From assembly GCA_015658495.1 (NCBI GenBank), contig DQOT01000277.1, positions 1 through 11,341 on the forward strand: a stretch of 11,341 bases of DNA, read 5' to 3'. Below are positions 1-7,463 of this stretch, piece by piece (positions within the stretch are counted from its first letter, which is position 1; every line of letters starts with the position of its first letter). Both the position numbers and the translations under genes were made by a program. The notes under the pieces are model-generated. The model did no database searches. It was not told the DNA's origin and worked only from the letters and a program-made list of their open reading frames with translations. The DNA comes from Fidelibacterota bacterium (GTDB lineage Bacteria > Fidelibacterota > Marinisomatia > Marinisomatales > UBA1611).

Positions 1-1
1 A

Positions 2-541
2 ATTTCAGATGGAGATACACGTTTCAAATGCGCACCTCCGATTTGGGATGCCGATAACCGGGAAAAACTGTGGTTGGGATTGGAAAAAGGGACAATCGAT
101 TTTATTACCTCGGATCACTCACCATGCACTCCGGAATTGAAAAAGCTGGACACGGGGGATTTTCAAATGGCCTGGGGAGGCATTTCATCGATTCAGTTTA
201 CCCTTCCTGTAATTTGGACGGAATGCAGACAACGTGGGTTTTCCTTAGTTCAACTCGCAGACTGGTTGAGCAAAAGACCTGCAAAATTTATTGGCAAAGA
301 CCAACAAAAAGGCCAGATTGCCCCCGGCTATGATGCGGACCTGGTCTGCTGGAATCCAGACGCAAAGTTTTTGGTAGAACAAACAGCCATTCTTCACAAA
401 CATAAACTGACACCCTACGAAGGCGAGAACCTGTTCGGCACCGTAAATAAGACCTTTCTTCGGGGGAAAAAAGTTTATGAGAATGGAAAATTTATTAAGG
501 CTCCTTTTGGTAAAACTTTAATGAGGAAAAATGGAAATTAA
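2..541 (+). CDS. allB: Allantoinase, C-terminal part (5' truncated by window edge)
   Basis: Allantoinase hydrolyses the hydantoin ring of allantoin to allantoate. It is a cytosolic, metal-dependent enzyme of the amidohydrolase superfamily. The frame is open from base 2, so about 179 C-terminal residues are visible and the N-terminal metal-ligand histidines lie outside the window. Visible signatures are KCAPPI (about residue 9), the metal-binding aspartate in DFITSDHSPC (33-42), and AWGGISSIQ. They are followed by the C-terminal beta-sandwich segment with GQIAPGYDADLV and a late LRGKKVYENG strand. From memory these match E. coli AllB block by block (KCSPPIR, SDHSPC, AWGGI, GRIAPGKDADF). Its stop overlaps the allantoicase start by 11 bases, which indicates one transcript. 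Dihydropyrimidinase is the main alternative, but the KC-PPI and SDHSPC pair and the neighbours favour allantoinase. Confidence 0.93.
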   Translation: MSDGDTRFKCAPPIWDADNREKLWLGLEKGTIDFITSDHSPCTPELKKLDTGDFQMAWGGISSIQFTLPVIWTECRQRGFSLVQLADWLSKRPAKFIGKDQQKGQIAPGYDADLVCWNPDAKFLVEQTAILHKHKLTPYEGENLFGTVNKTFLRGKKVYENGKFIKAPFGKTLMRKNGN

Positions 542-1517
542 AAAAAACCAGGACCTAATTGACCTTGCGGCGGAAGAAAATGGCGGTCGCACTTTATTGG
601 CCAGTGATGATTTTTTCGCTCCGAAAGAAAACCTGCTTAAACCAGGTCCGGCTGTATTCCTTCCTAATAAATACACAGATCACGGTAAATGGATGGACGG
701 ATGGGAATCTCGGAGAAAAAGAACTGCAGGGCATGATTGGTGCATCTTGCGACTTGGGAAACCAGGCGTGATAAAGGAATTGGATATTGACACCAATCAT
801 TTCGTGGGGAATTTTCCATCTCATGCTTCTGTTGACGCAAGTTGGGTGTCTCCTTTTACGGCTTTGGGCGAAATAATGGATGAGGTTAAATGGATGGAAA
901 TTCTTTCCCGGGTTGAACTCCAGGGAGATTCGCAGAACCTATTCACCATTCATGGTGAGACCGCATTTACCCATCTTCGACTTAATATTTATCCCGATGG
1001 AGGTATAGCCCGATTCAGGGTTTACGGGTTTTCTGAAGACAAAGCAAATAATAATTCTTTCATTGATGCAGCCGCTTCCGAAAATGGCGGCGAAACACTT
1101 GCTTGTAGTGACATGCATTTCAGCAATATGAATAACTTGATCAAGCCTGGCTTTGGAATAGATATGAGCGATGGCTGGGAAACGAAACGTCGACGGGGTC
1201 CCGGATACGATTGGGTGATCCTCAAACTTGGACTCCCCTGGATCGTCGAGCGGATTGTGGTGGATACAACCCATTTCAAAGGAAATTTTCCCGACTCTTG
1301 TTCTCTTGAAGGATGCTTTGAACCCGATACAGATTGGGAGGCTTTTCTCACAAACACGATTGAATGGAAAGAAGTACTGACAAATTCAAAACTTTCCGGT
1401 AATCAGGAAAATAATTTTATCATAGACCAGACTTCACCACTTACCCATATTCGATTTAATATCTTTCCCGATGGCGGCGTGAGCCGATTAAGAATAATTG
1501 GTCGCCCAGTCTTATGA
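531..1517 (+). CDS. alc: Allantoicase
   Basis: Allantoicase splits allantoate into ureidoglycolate and urea in the cytosol. The 328-residue protein shows the family's two tandem allantoicase domains. Repeat 1 (about 8-170) and repeat 2 (about 177-328) share the blocks ENGG.TL..SD, N.(L/I)KPG, DGWE..R.R, a DW.IL.LG block, D(T)(N/T)HF.GNFP and TH(L/I)R.NI.PDGG. Length and internal duplication are normal for the family. The ATG at 531 is chosen because a GAGGA stretch lies just upstream and the protein begins exactly where repeat 1 should. It overlaps allantoinase by 11 bases and shares ATGA with the next gene. The urea released would need a urease or urea carboxylase, neither of which is in the window. 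Confidence 0.95.
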   Translation: MEIKKNQDLIDLAAEENGGRTLLASDDFFAPKENLLKPGPAVFLPNKYTDHGKWMDGWESRRKRTAGHDWCILRLGKPGVIKELDIDTNHFVGNFPSHASVDASWVSPFTALGEIMDEVKWMEILSRVELQGDSQNLFTIHGETAFTHLRLNIYPDGGIARFRVYGFSEDKANNNSFIDAAASENGGETLACSDMHFSNMNNLIKPGFGIDMSDGWETKRRRGPGYDWVILKLGLPWIVERIVVDTTHFKGNFPDSCSLEGCFEPDTDWEAFLTNTIEWKEVLTNSKLSGNQENNFIIDQTSPLTHIRFNIFPDGGVSRLRIIGRPVL

Positions 1518-2020
1518 CGGTTGAATCCTTAAATTCATTAACCAAATCTGAAGCATTTGTACAATTTGAAATGTGCTGTGGTGCATCAAATTGGGTTGAA
1601 AAAATGAGTGCTAACCGCCCTTTCCAGAATGATGATGAACTCTTTAAAAAGGCTGAATCTATTTGGTTTTCACTTTCATCAGAAGATTGGTTGGAAGCAT
1701 TCACCCACCATCCAAAAATTGGAGATATTGATTCATTGCGGAAAAAATCCCAGAATACAAAATCATGGTCTGAAAAGGAACAATCGAGCATCCAGGGCGC
1801 GGATGAGGTCATCCTGGAAAATTTGGCTGAATCAAATCGATTGTACAAAGATAGATTTGGGTTTATCTTTATCATCTGTGCTACAGGAAAATCAGCCGAA
1901 GAAATGTTTGCACTTTTAAAGGAAAGACTGAAGAACGATCCAGAAGCTGAACTATTAACCGCTGCTAAAGAACAAAACAAAATCACACAGCTCCGTTTAG
2001 GAAATCTTCTTTCACTTTGA
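1514..2020 (+). CDS. uraD: 2-oxo-4-hydroxy-4-carboxy-5-ureidoimidazoline (OHCU) decarboxylase
   Basis: UraD decarboxylates OHCU to S-allantoin, the third step after urate oxidation. The 168-residue length is typical of the all-helical family. Visible signatures are NRPF near residue 35, the HHPKIGD block carrying the proposed catalytic histidine (about 71-77), and the segment LYKDRFGFIFIICATGKS. The C-terminal KITQLRL block is also present. The ATG at 1514 overlaps the allantoicase stop as ATGA. No strong Shine-Dalgarno is seen, so translational coupling to the upstream gene is likely. The reading frame is intact and no expected block appears to be missing. Confidence 0.94.
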   Translation: MTVESLNSLTKSEAFVQFEMCCGASNWVEKMSANRPFQNDDELFKKAESIWFSLSSEDWLEAFTHHPKIGDIDSLRKKSQNTKSWSEKEQSSIQGADEVILENLAESNRLYKDRFGFIFIICATGKSAEEMFALLKERLKNDPEAELLTAAKEQNKITQLRLGNLLSL

Positions 2021-3456
2021 CATTCTCGCTTACTCCCGATATTATTGACGAAATTAATGGTCGACTCCAGGCTGCCAATACCATTTTCAACACAGCTCAC
2101 CCCGGGGAATCCCCGGACAGGCAACCGGTCCACACCGTTTATGGCGGGGCGCACATTTTCAAGGCAGGATCCGCACAAAAAATGGGGAAATCTGCCCTTA
2201 ATCACCTGAAAACCTATGCACCAAACTTTGTTGATTTCGCAAAAGTTCTCGAATTAAAAGGGCATGAAAGTCTCCCGGAATCAGACGAACAGATTATGGA
2301 CCTTTTAGATCAAATAAACAGAGATCCGAAAGCTGTCCAAAAAATGAATGAAGCAGCATTTTTTGCCTATACCGTTTATCAACGCGTGCTGGAAAAATTA
2401 GAACGTGAACCTGTAGAGGATTTCCGAATCGATTTTGAAGATGGGTACGGAAACCGGCCGGACAAAGAAGAAGATATGCATGCTGTTTCAGCCGCTGATG
2501 AAGTGGCAAAAGGTATGATAGAAAATTCACTTCCGCCCTTTATCGGCATCCGAATTAAACCCCTGACAGAAGAACAGAAAAACCGTGCGATCCGAACCCT
2601 GGACCTGTTCATCACGTCCCTTTTGAAAAAGACAACGGGTAAGTTTCCGGATAATTTTGTTGTAACCCTGCCGAAAGTAACCATTCCCGAACAGGTTTCC
2701 GCTTTGGTTCACCTGTTTGATGCCTTGGAAGCAAAGACTGGCATCCCCGCCGGCTCGCTCAAACTGGAACTGATGATCGAGACACCCCAATCCATCCTGG
2801 ACAGCAATGGAAATTCAGCCCTGCCTACACTGGTCAAGGCGGCAGACGGCAGATGCATGGGTGCACACTTCGGGGTTTACGACTATACCGCATCCACAAA
2901 CATCACTGCTGAATACCAACGCATGACCCACCCGGTTTGCGATTTTGCCCGGCACATGATGCAGGTCGCCCTGGGGGGAACTGGTATTCGGCTATCCGAT
3001 GGCGCGACCAATATCATGCCCGTGGGACCCCACCGGCCAGCGGATGAAAAACCATTAACAGAAAATCAGATGGAAGAAAACCGGCATGCTGTGTATCACG
3101 CCTGGAGATTAAACTTCACCGACATTCAACATTCCCTTAAACAGGGGTATTACCAGGGGTGGGATTTGCACCCGACTCAGTTTCCCCTGCGCTATGCTGC
3201 GGTTTATTCTTTTTTCCTGGAAAGCCTGGAGTCCACATCCCGAAGGTTGAAATCGTTCATGGAAAAAGCAGCCCAGGTAACATTGGTCGGGGGTATCTTT
3301 GACGATGCCGCCACTGGTCAGGGACTACTGAATTATTTTCTCCGGGGTATCAGTTGCGGAGCCATTACGGAAAAGGAAGCTGAGGCAGCGGGACTCACCC
3401 TGAAAGAAATTCGGACACGGTCATTCAAAAAGATTTTGCAAGGAAGACAATCATGA
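2017..3456 (+). CDS. CitE/HpcH-like aldolase-fold protein of unassigned function, in urate operon
   Basis: This 479-residue protein shows scattered motifs of the CitE/HpcH/malyl-CoA lyase-like TIM-barrel superfamily: FRIDFEDGYG (136-145), GIRIKP (177-182), TLPKV (217-221), LMIETPQS (252-259), HFGVYDYTAS (284-293), and GWDLHPTQFP (381-390), which resembles the G-K-x-x-x-HP-x-Q block near the end of CitE-type barrels. The acidic residues in DFEDG and IETP are where this superfamily normally binds Mg2+. It is longer than CitE (about 300 residues) and resembles what I recall as the DUF6986 family; that name is from memory. The TTG start at 2017 overlaps the uraD stop (TTGA), with AGGAAA 12 bases upstream. 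Lying between uraD and uraH, it probably acts in urate breakdown. Ureidoglycolate cleavage or condensation of glyoxylate with an acyl-CoA or pyruvate are inferences; the fold assignment is more secure than the role. Confidence 0.75.
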   Translation: MTFSLTPDIIDEINGRLQAANTIFNTAHPGESPDRQPVHTVYGGAHIFKAGSAQKMGKSALNHLKTYAPNFVDFAKVLELKGHESLPESDEQIMDLLDQINRDPKAVQKMNEAAFFAYTVYQRVLEKLEREPVEDFRIDFEDGYGNRPDKEEDMHAVSAADEVAKGMIENSLPPFIGIRIKPLTEEQKNRAIRTLDLFITSLLKKTTGKFPDNFVVTLPKVTIPEQVSALVHLFDALEAKTGIPAGSLKLELMIETPQSILDSNGNSALPTLVKAADGRCMGAHFGVYDYTASTNITAEYQRMTHPVCDFARHMMQVALGGTGIRLSDGATNIMPVGPHRPADEKPLTENQMEENRHAVYHAWRLNFTDIQHSLKQGYYQGWDLHPTQFPLRYAAVYSFFLESLESTSRRLKSFMEKAAQVTLVGGIFDDAATGQGLLNYFLRGISCGAITEKEAEAAGLTLKEIRTRSFKKILQGRQS

Positions 3457-3800
3457 AAAGTCAAATTACAACCCATGTCCTGGATACGGCCCAAGGACAA
3501 CCGGCAATAAACATCCAAGTCGTTTTGGAAATCCAGCGCAAAGAGGAATCGTGGGAAACTCTAGGCGAAGGCTGCACCGATGCCGACGGTCGAATTAACA
3601 ATCTCCTAACCAATAATGATCCCATATCACCGGGGACCTACCGATTGACTTTCGATGTTTCCTCTTATTTTCAATCCCAGGACGTGGACAGTTTCTATTC
3701 GTCCATCCCAATTGTATTTACCATTAGCGATACTGATCGACATACCCATGTTCCTTTATTGCTAAGTCCATTCGGCTATTCCACCTACCGAGGGAGTTGA
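3453..3800 (+). CDS. uraH: 5-hydroxyisourate hydrolase (transthyretin-like protein)
   Basis: UraH hydrolyses 5-hydroxyisourate, the product of urate oxidation, to OHCU. The protein is 115 residues, the usual length for the bacterial tetrameric enzyme. It starts with the family block ITTHVLDTA.GQPA (about 5-18), which carries an active-site histidine, and ends with HTHVPLLLSPFGYSTYRGS. That end contains the second histidine pair and the diagnostic C-terminal YRGS tetrapeptide, which separates hydrolases from vertebrate transthyretin. There is no signal peptide, so it is cytosolic. The ATG overlaps the aldolase stop as ATGA and is preceded by AAGGAAG at good spacing. Confidence 0.97.
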   Translation: MKSQITTHVLDTAQGQPAINIQVVLEIQRKEESWETLGEGCTDADGRINNLLTNNDPISPGTYRLTFDVSSYFQSQDVDSFYSSIPIVFTISDTDRHTHVPLLLSPFGYSTYRGS

Positions 3801-3805
3801 TCAAA

Positions 3806-4621
3806 ATGGAATGGTACAAAATACACGAGATTCTTAATCTGCTTTTTCGCTGGTTTCACATTATTGCCGGAATCAGTTGGATCGGTCAAACATATTTATT
3901 TAACTGGATGGAAAGAACACTCCCCTTGGAAATTGATTCAGATGCTGGAGATAATGTATCCGGCCAACTCTGGATGGTCCATGGCGGCGGTTTTTACAAA
4001 GTGGAAAAACAAACAAAACCCAGGATCATGCCCCGGACGCTCCATTGGTTCAAATGGGAGTCTGCCCTCACTTGGATCAGCGGTATGTTTCTCCTCATTA
4101 TCGTCTATTATATGGGCGGACTTATGCTTGAGTCGGGCTCAGAAATGTCTGAATTAACTGCAAGTTTAATTGGCATGGGTGTTTTGATCTTCGGGTATGG
4201 GGCTTATCACCTTTTGTGGAACTCTCCACTAGGAACCAATGAAATTGTGGCATCCATTATTTCTTTTATTTTGATCATTGCTCTTTTTGTCGGTTTGGAC
4301 CTTTTATTCAGTTCAAGAGCTGCAATGATGCATATTGGAGCTGCCTTTGGTACGATTATGACAGCCAATGTCTGGATGACTATTTTGCCGGCCCAACGAA
4401 AAATGATTGCATCCGTTGAAAATAATGAACCACCGAACATGTCCCTGGCTACTAAAGCAAAACGTTGTTCCAAACACAATACCTATATGTCCGTGCCGCT
4501 GATCCTGATCATGATCAGCAGCCACTTCCCGGTTACAACGTACGGAAATACGCACAATTGGATTATCCTGGGAGGGTTTATTCTTTTCGGCTGGCTGGCT
4601 GCCAAGTGGATGAGAGGCTGA
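3806..4621 (+). CDS. puuD: PuuD-type membrane urate hydroxylase, no cytochrome c domain
   Basis: This is an integral membrane protein (271 residues from the ATG at 3806) resembling the membrane domain of bacterial urate hydroxylase PuuD, which oxidises urate to 5-hydroxyisourate. Visible features are the first helix WFHIIAGISWIGQTY (16-30), the block GQLWMVHGGGFYKVEKQ (53-69), LHWFKWESALTW (79-90), and several further hydrophobic helices. The last helix ends at about 267, and His 18, 59, 80, 176 and 240 are possible haem or substrate ligands. An in-frame TTG at 3797 touches the uraH stop, but AGGGAG (3791-3796) sits nine bases before the ATG at 3806, so that start is preferred. The characterised enzyme carries a C-terminal cytochrome c domain. 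This protein stops right after the membrane part and has no CxxCH. It would therefore need a separate electron acceptor. No other urate oxidase is in the window. Confidence 0.88.
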   Translation: MEWYKIHEILNLLFRWFHIIAGISWIGQTYLFNWMERTLPLEIDSDAGDNVSGQLWMVHGGGFYKVEKQTKPRIMPRTLHWFKWESALTWISGMFLLIIVYYMGGLMLESGSEMSELTASLIGMGVLIFGYGAYHLLWNSPLGTNEIVASIISFILIIALFVGLDLLFSSRAAMMHIGAAFGTIMTANVWMTILPAQRKMIASVENNEPPNMSLATKAKRCSKHNTYMSVPLILIMISSHFPVTTYGNTHNWIILGGFILFGWLAAKWMRG

Positions 4622-4636
4622 TAATTCTCCTACTGC

Positions 4637-4656
4637 CCTATTATGAATATTATAGG
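4637..4656. terminator. Weak inverted repeat between converging operons
   Basis: Between the puuD stop and the end of the universal stress gene lies CCTATTATGAATATTATAGG, an imperfect inverted repeat (CCTAT/ATAGG plus two inner pairs). It is followed at 4658-4673 by a second perfect 7-base inverted repeat, GTTAAAT/ATTTAAC, which overlaps the usp stop codon. The position between two converging transcripts fits a bidirectional terminator. The stems are AT-rich and neither strand has a clear T-run, so this is a weak call. Confidence 0.28.
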
Positions 4657-4664
4657 TGTTAAAT

Positions 4665-5549
4665 TTATTTAACGATCAGGACGGGACAACGACAATTTTC
4701 CATCACATCCAACGGTTTACTGCCCTTGAAGAATTTTTTAATGGGTGATCGGGTGGATGCACCCATGATGATGATATGATTATCTCCTGCTGTATCTACA
4801 ATCGTTTTTGCCGGATCTCCCACTTTAAAAACATTTTTCGCTTCGATCCCACTTCGGTGTATGAACTTTGCTGCACGGTCCGCCGCTCCTTTATATCCTT
4901 CTCCAAAATGATCCTGTTTACTTACAGTTAAAAGATTCACGCCTATACCAAATGCCTGTGCCACTCGAACACCATATTTGATGGCTTTCCGTGTTCCAGG
5001 TGAATCATCAACTGCTATTAAAATTTGATATTCCTGACTAGGGTCATAATTTTTCACGACAAAAATTGAACTGTCAATATATTGAATCATGTCATGTACC
5101 ATTCGTCGTTTCCCACTGCCACCAATTATCATTACATCATAGAATTCTGTCTGGACCTCATCCCGTAGTTCTGCAATAATGTCTCCGTTTCTTAAGATCA
5201 GGTTCACATCATCGCATACAGTTCCTTTTAAATAAACTTCAGCACGCCTGCCGTCTTTTTCCACCAGGGTAGTTTTTGGGAATCCTGCTTCGATTTGCTG
5301 TGGTTCAATGAAATTATTTTCAGCGAGGTATTTAAACGCCCATTCTAATACATCTACACCCGGACGATCGAAATCCCACGATTCCATCCGTTCCTGTGTA
5401 AGCCCCACAACCTTGGTGGAAAACTCGCTGACTTTTTCTCCCACATCCACAATAGTTGTAGAGGCGTTGAATGCCTTGGCAACCTTGATCCCAACCTGGA
5501 GCGTAGGCCCGGAATATTCTTTACTGCCAACTGCGATTAGAATTTTCAT
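4665..5549 (-). CDS. Tandem universal stress protein (two UspA domains)
   Basis: This 294-residue cytosolic protein consists of two UspA folds. Domain 1 spans about 1-166, opening with KILIAVGSKEYSG and ending SSIFVVK. Domain 2 spans about 174-294, opening with YQILIAVDDSPG and ending CPVLIVK. The ATP-binding signature G-2x-G-9x-G(S/T) is only partly kept. Domain 2 has G263 and G276-S277, but Thr266 replaces the middle Gly. Domain 1 has G143 and G146 but no final G-S/T. ATP binding is therefore uncertain. It is the last gene of the - strand run, 21 bases after the transporter. UspA proteins are often encoded beside or fused to transporters, so it may modulate that transporter (inference). The Shine-Dalgarno is weak. 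Confidence 0.9.
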   Translation of the reverse strand: MKILIAVGSKEYSGPTLQVGIKVAKAFNASTTIVDVGEKVSEFSTKVVGLTQERMESWDFDRPGVDVLEWAFKYLAENNFIEPQQIEAGFPKTTLVEKDGRRAEVYLKGTVCDDVNLILRNGDIIAELRDEVQTEFYDVMIIGGSGKRRMVHDMIQYIDSSIFVVKNYDPSQEYQILIAVDDSPGTRKAIKYGVRVAQAFGIGVNLLTVSKQDHFGEGYKGAADRAAKFIHRSGIEAKNVFKVGDPAKTIVDTAGDNHIIIMGASTRSPIKKFFKGSKPLDVMENCRCPVLIVK

Positions 5550-5570
5550 AGCAATAAGTTTAATTCCATT

Positions 5571-6983
5571 TTAATTGATAAACAGCCAATATGTATTGGC
5601 ATAAATAACGAGCAAAATCATGGACATGAGTCCCACTTTCCAGCCCACTTTTAAGAAATCTTTAGCTTTAATCATGCCACTTGAATACACGATGGTGCAC
5701 GCTGGAGCCGCCACTGCGGTGAAATAACCGAATGCCGATGCGATGGCGGTTACGAGTCCCGTATGTAAGGCATCGCTGCCCATGTTCAATGTAACAGGTC
5801 CGAGAACAGCTACGGTTGCAGAACTGGATAAAACATTGGCTAATGTGGTTGTCATGAGCACCACAATTGCATCGGACATAAATGGGAATGTTTCCATCAT
5901 ATTTCCAAATAAATTTAGCACTTGGTTCGCCAACCAAATCGCCGCTCCCGTTGCTTTGATATTAAAACCCAGTGAGATCGTGGCTCCAAATAAAATGATC
6001 ACACCCCAATGTGTATTCCGATTGAGATCTTCCCAACGGACGAATCCTGCCACCATGTAAGACAATACCCCAGTAAGCGCAATGGTGCCAAGCCCAATGG
6101 ATTCACTGAAGAAAACCCATCCAAGAAATACGAAAAGAATAATGACCGCTGCCACGGTATTTCTTCCTGTCATTTTTCTGGATTTGGCCACCTGGATCAC
6201 CAATTTCCGCACACTACTATCCAAATGAACATATTCCGGGACAAAACTTTTTTGTAGGATCCAGGCTACAATCGGAATCTGGATAAGAACCAACGGATAA
6301 ACTTTCATCATCCAATCGAGATAGGAAATTGAGAGGTCAGCGTCTCGGAAATAGGTGATCATAATCACGTTCCGCCCACCACCGGAAGGTGTACCTATGG
6401 ACCCAATTAGACATCCATATGCAATTGAGAATAAAAGGACTGCGGATAGGTTGGAAACTTTGCTTACGTCATCTGAAGTAAATCGGATCAAGGTCATGGC
6501 GATGGGAAGCATGAGTGCCGCCACTGTGTGTTCGCCAATAAAGGATGATAGAATTGCTGAAATTGCAGTAAACCCAAAAACAATATTTGCTGTTTTATTC
6601 CCCGTTAGTTTGATAATACCCAATGCTATTCGTGTATCCCATCCCTGTTTTATAATAGCCACAGCCAACATGAGAGATCCCATGATAAAAAATACAGCAT
6701 CATTCATAAATGATGATGCAATCTCATTTGCAGTGCCAATACCAAAATAAACTTCTGCAACGAGTATATACATGGCAATGGCGGGGAGCGGAATAGGTTC
6801 AGTGATAATCATCATGAGGGCTGTGATTACAATGATAATGGTACGGTATCCTTCCAGGGGAAGTCCAACCGGTGTGGGAAGAAATAAAAGGATCAACCCA
6901 GCCATCATGGTGACAAGAAACCATTTTTTCTGGGTAACCCAGAAAAGAAAATTTGTCAGTGACCGGTGTGAAAATCCAAGCAT
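5571..6983 (-). CDS. SLC13/DASS-family transporter, divergent
   Basis: A polytopic inner-membrane transporter of 470 residues resembling the divalent anion/Na+ symporter (DASS, SLC13) family, with about 11-12 hydrophobic segments. Family features are TEPIPLPAIA (61-70), the first hairpin region before ALMLPIAM (156-163), GSIGTPSGGGRNVIM (194-208), the second hairpin region before VAVLGPVTL (391-399), and a late FGYFTAVAAPACTIVYSSGMIKAKDFLKVG segment. Aligned by eye, the two Ser-Asn-Thr motifs that bind Na+ and substrate in VcINDY-type members read Gly150-Glu-His and Ser386-Ser-Ser here. The substrate and coupling ion therefore cannot be inferred from better-known members. The context could suggest sulfate, a dicarboxylate or another anion, but none is supported directly. 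It lies 27 bases after moaE and 21 before the usp gene. Confidence 0.85.
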   Translation of the reverse strand: MLGFSHRSLTNFLFWVTQKKWFLVTMMAGLILLFLPTPVGLPLEGYRTIIIVITALMMIITEPIPLPAIAMYILVAEVYFGIGTANEIASSFMNDAVFFIMGSLMLAVAIIKQGWDTRIALGIIKLTGNKTANIVFGFTAISAILSSFIGEHTVAALMLPIAMTLIRFTSDDVSKVSNLSAVLLFSIAYGCLIGSIGTPSGGGRNVIMITYFRDADLSISYLDWMMKVYPLVLIQIPIVAWILQKSFVPEYVHLDSSVRKLVIQVAKSRKMTGRNTVAAVIILFVFLGWVFFSESIGLGTIALTGVLSYMVAGFVRWEDLNRNTHWGVIILFGATISLGFNIKATGAAIWLANQVLNLFGNMMETFPFMSDAIVVLMTTTLANVLSSSATVAVLGPVTLNMGSDALHTGLVTAIASAFGYFTAVAAPACTIVYSSGMIKAKDFLKVGWKVGLMSMILLVIYANTYWLFIN

Positions 6984-7010
6984 GAAGAATTGGAATTTAA
7001 GATTTAATAA

Positions 7011-7427
7011 TTATTCGTGAGAACATTCGCTGGGAATTTTTCTTCCATCTTCCAGGATAGCCCATTTCCAAATGGGAACCCGTTTCTTGAGCTCGGAGAT
7101 AAACCAAGTCATGGCTTTTAGCCCTTCTTTCCTGTGTTGGGACCACATTACCACATGAAGGCTGGTTTCTCCCACGTTAATTTTCCCGATACGGTGTTTA
7201 CATAATAGATCATTAATTGGAAATTGTTTTACCGTTTCTTCTGCCAAATGTGCCAGTTCTGTCTCGGCCATGCCTTCGTATTGCTCATATTCAAGGGCCG
7301 CAATCTTCCGTCCGTTTTCCGTATCGCGGACCCGGCCGTTGAAGACCAGCTCAGCACCGTCGTTATCACGGTTGTCCTCGCTGGGGAACGGTTTGATCTT
7401 TCCCTGAACAATCTCAGTCCGAATCAC
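7011..7427 (-). CDS. moaE: Molybdopterin synthase catalytic (large) subunit MoaE
   Basis: MoaE converts cyclic pyranopterin monophosphate to molybdopterin using sulfur from the thiocarboxylated C-terminus of MoaD. The protein is 138 residues and intact. Visible motifs are the FNGRVRD block (29-35), LEYEQYEGMA (45-54), HRIGKINVGE (78-87), SQHRKEG (96-102) and KKRVPIWKWA (114-123). Lys114 and Lys121 align with the catalytic Lys119 and Lys126 of E. coli MoaE. The start is GTG at 7427 with GGGGG eight bases upstream. It follows the MoaD-MoeB-rhodanese fusion by 36 bases, so the partner carrier is probably the N-terminal domain of that fusion, although other MoaD copies may exist elsewhere in the genome. 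Confidence 0.95.
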   Translation of the reverse strand: MIRTEIVQGKIKPFPSEDNRDNDGAELVFNGRVRDTENGRKIAALEYEQYEGMAETELAHLAEETVKQFPINDLLCKHRIGKINVGETSLHVVMWSQHRKEGLKAMTWFISELKKRVPIWKWAILEDGRKIPSECSHE

Positions 7428-7463
7428 TCTACGTTCCCCCAGATTTTATTCTGCAGTCTACGT

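Noticed and set aside
555..1517. Internal repeats in allantoicase as a sign of recent duplication
   Set aside because: The two-domain repeat is the normal architecture of the allantoicase family.
1456..2205. Long open frame on the - strand (249 codons)
   Set aside because: It runs antisense through uraD and the aldolase, which have strong family motifs; its translation has no recognisable domain.
3797..3805. TTG start for puuD touching the uraH stop
   Set aside because: The AGGGAG would sit directly against this TTG with no spacer; the ATG at 3806 has ideal spacing and begins close to the first helix.
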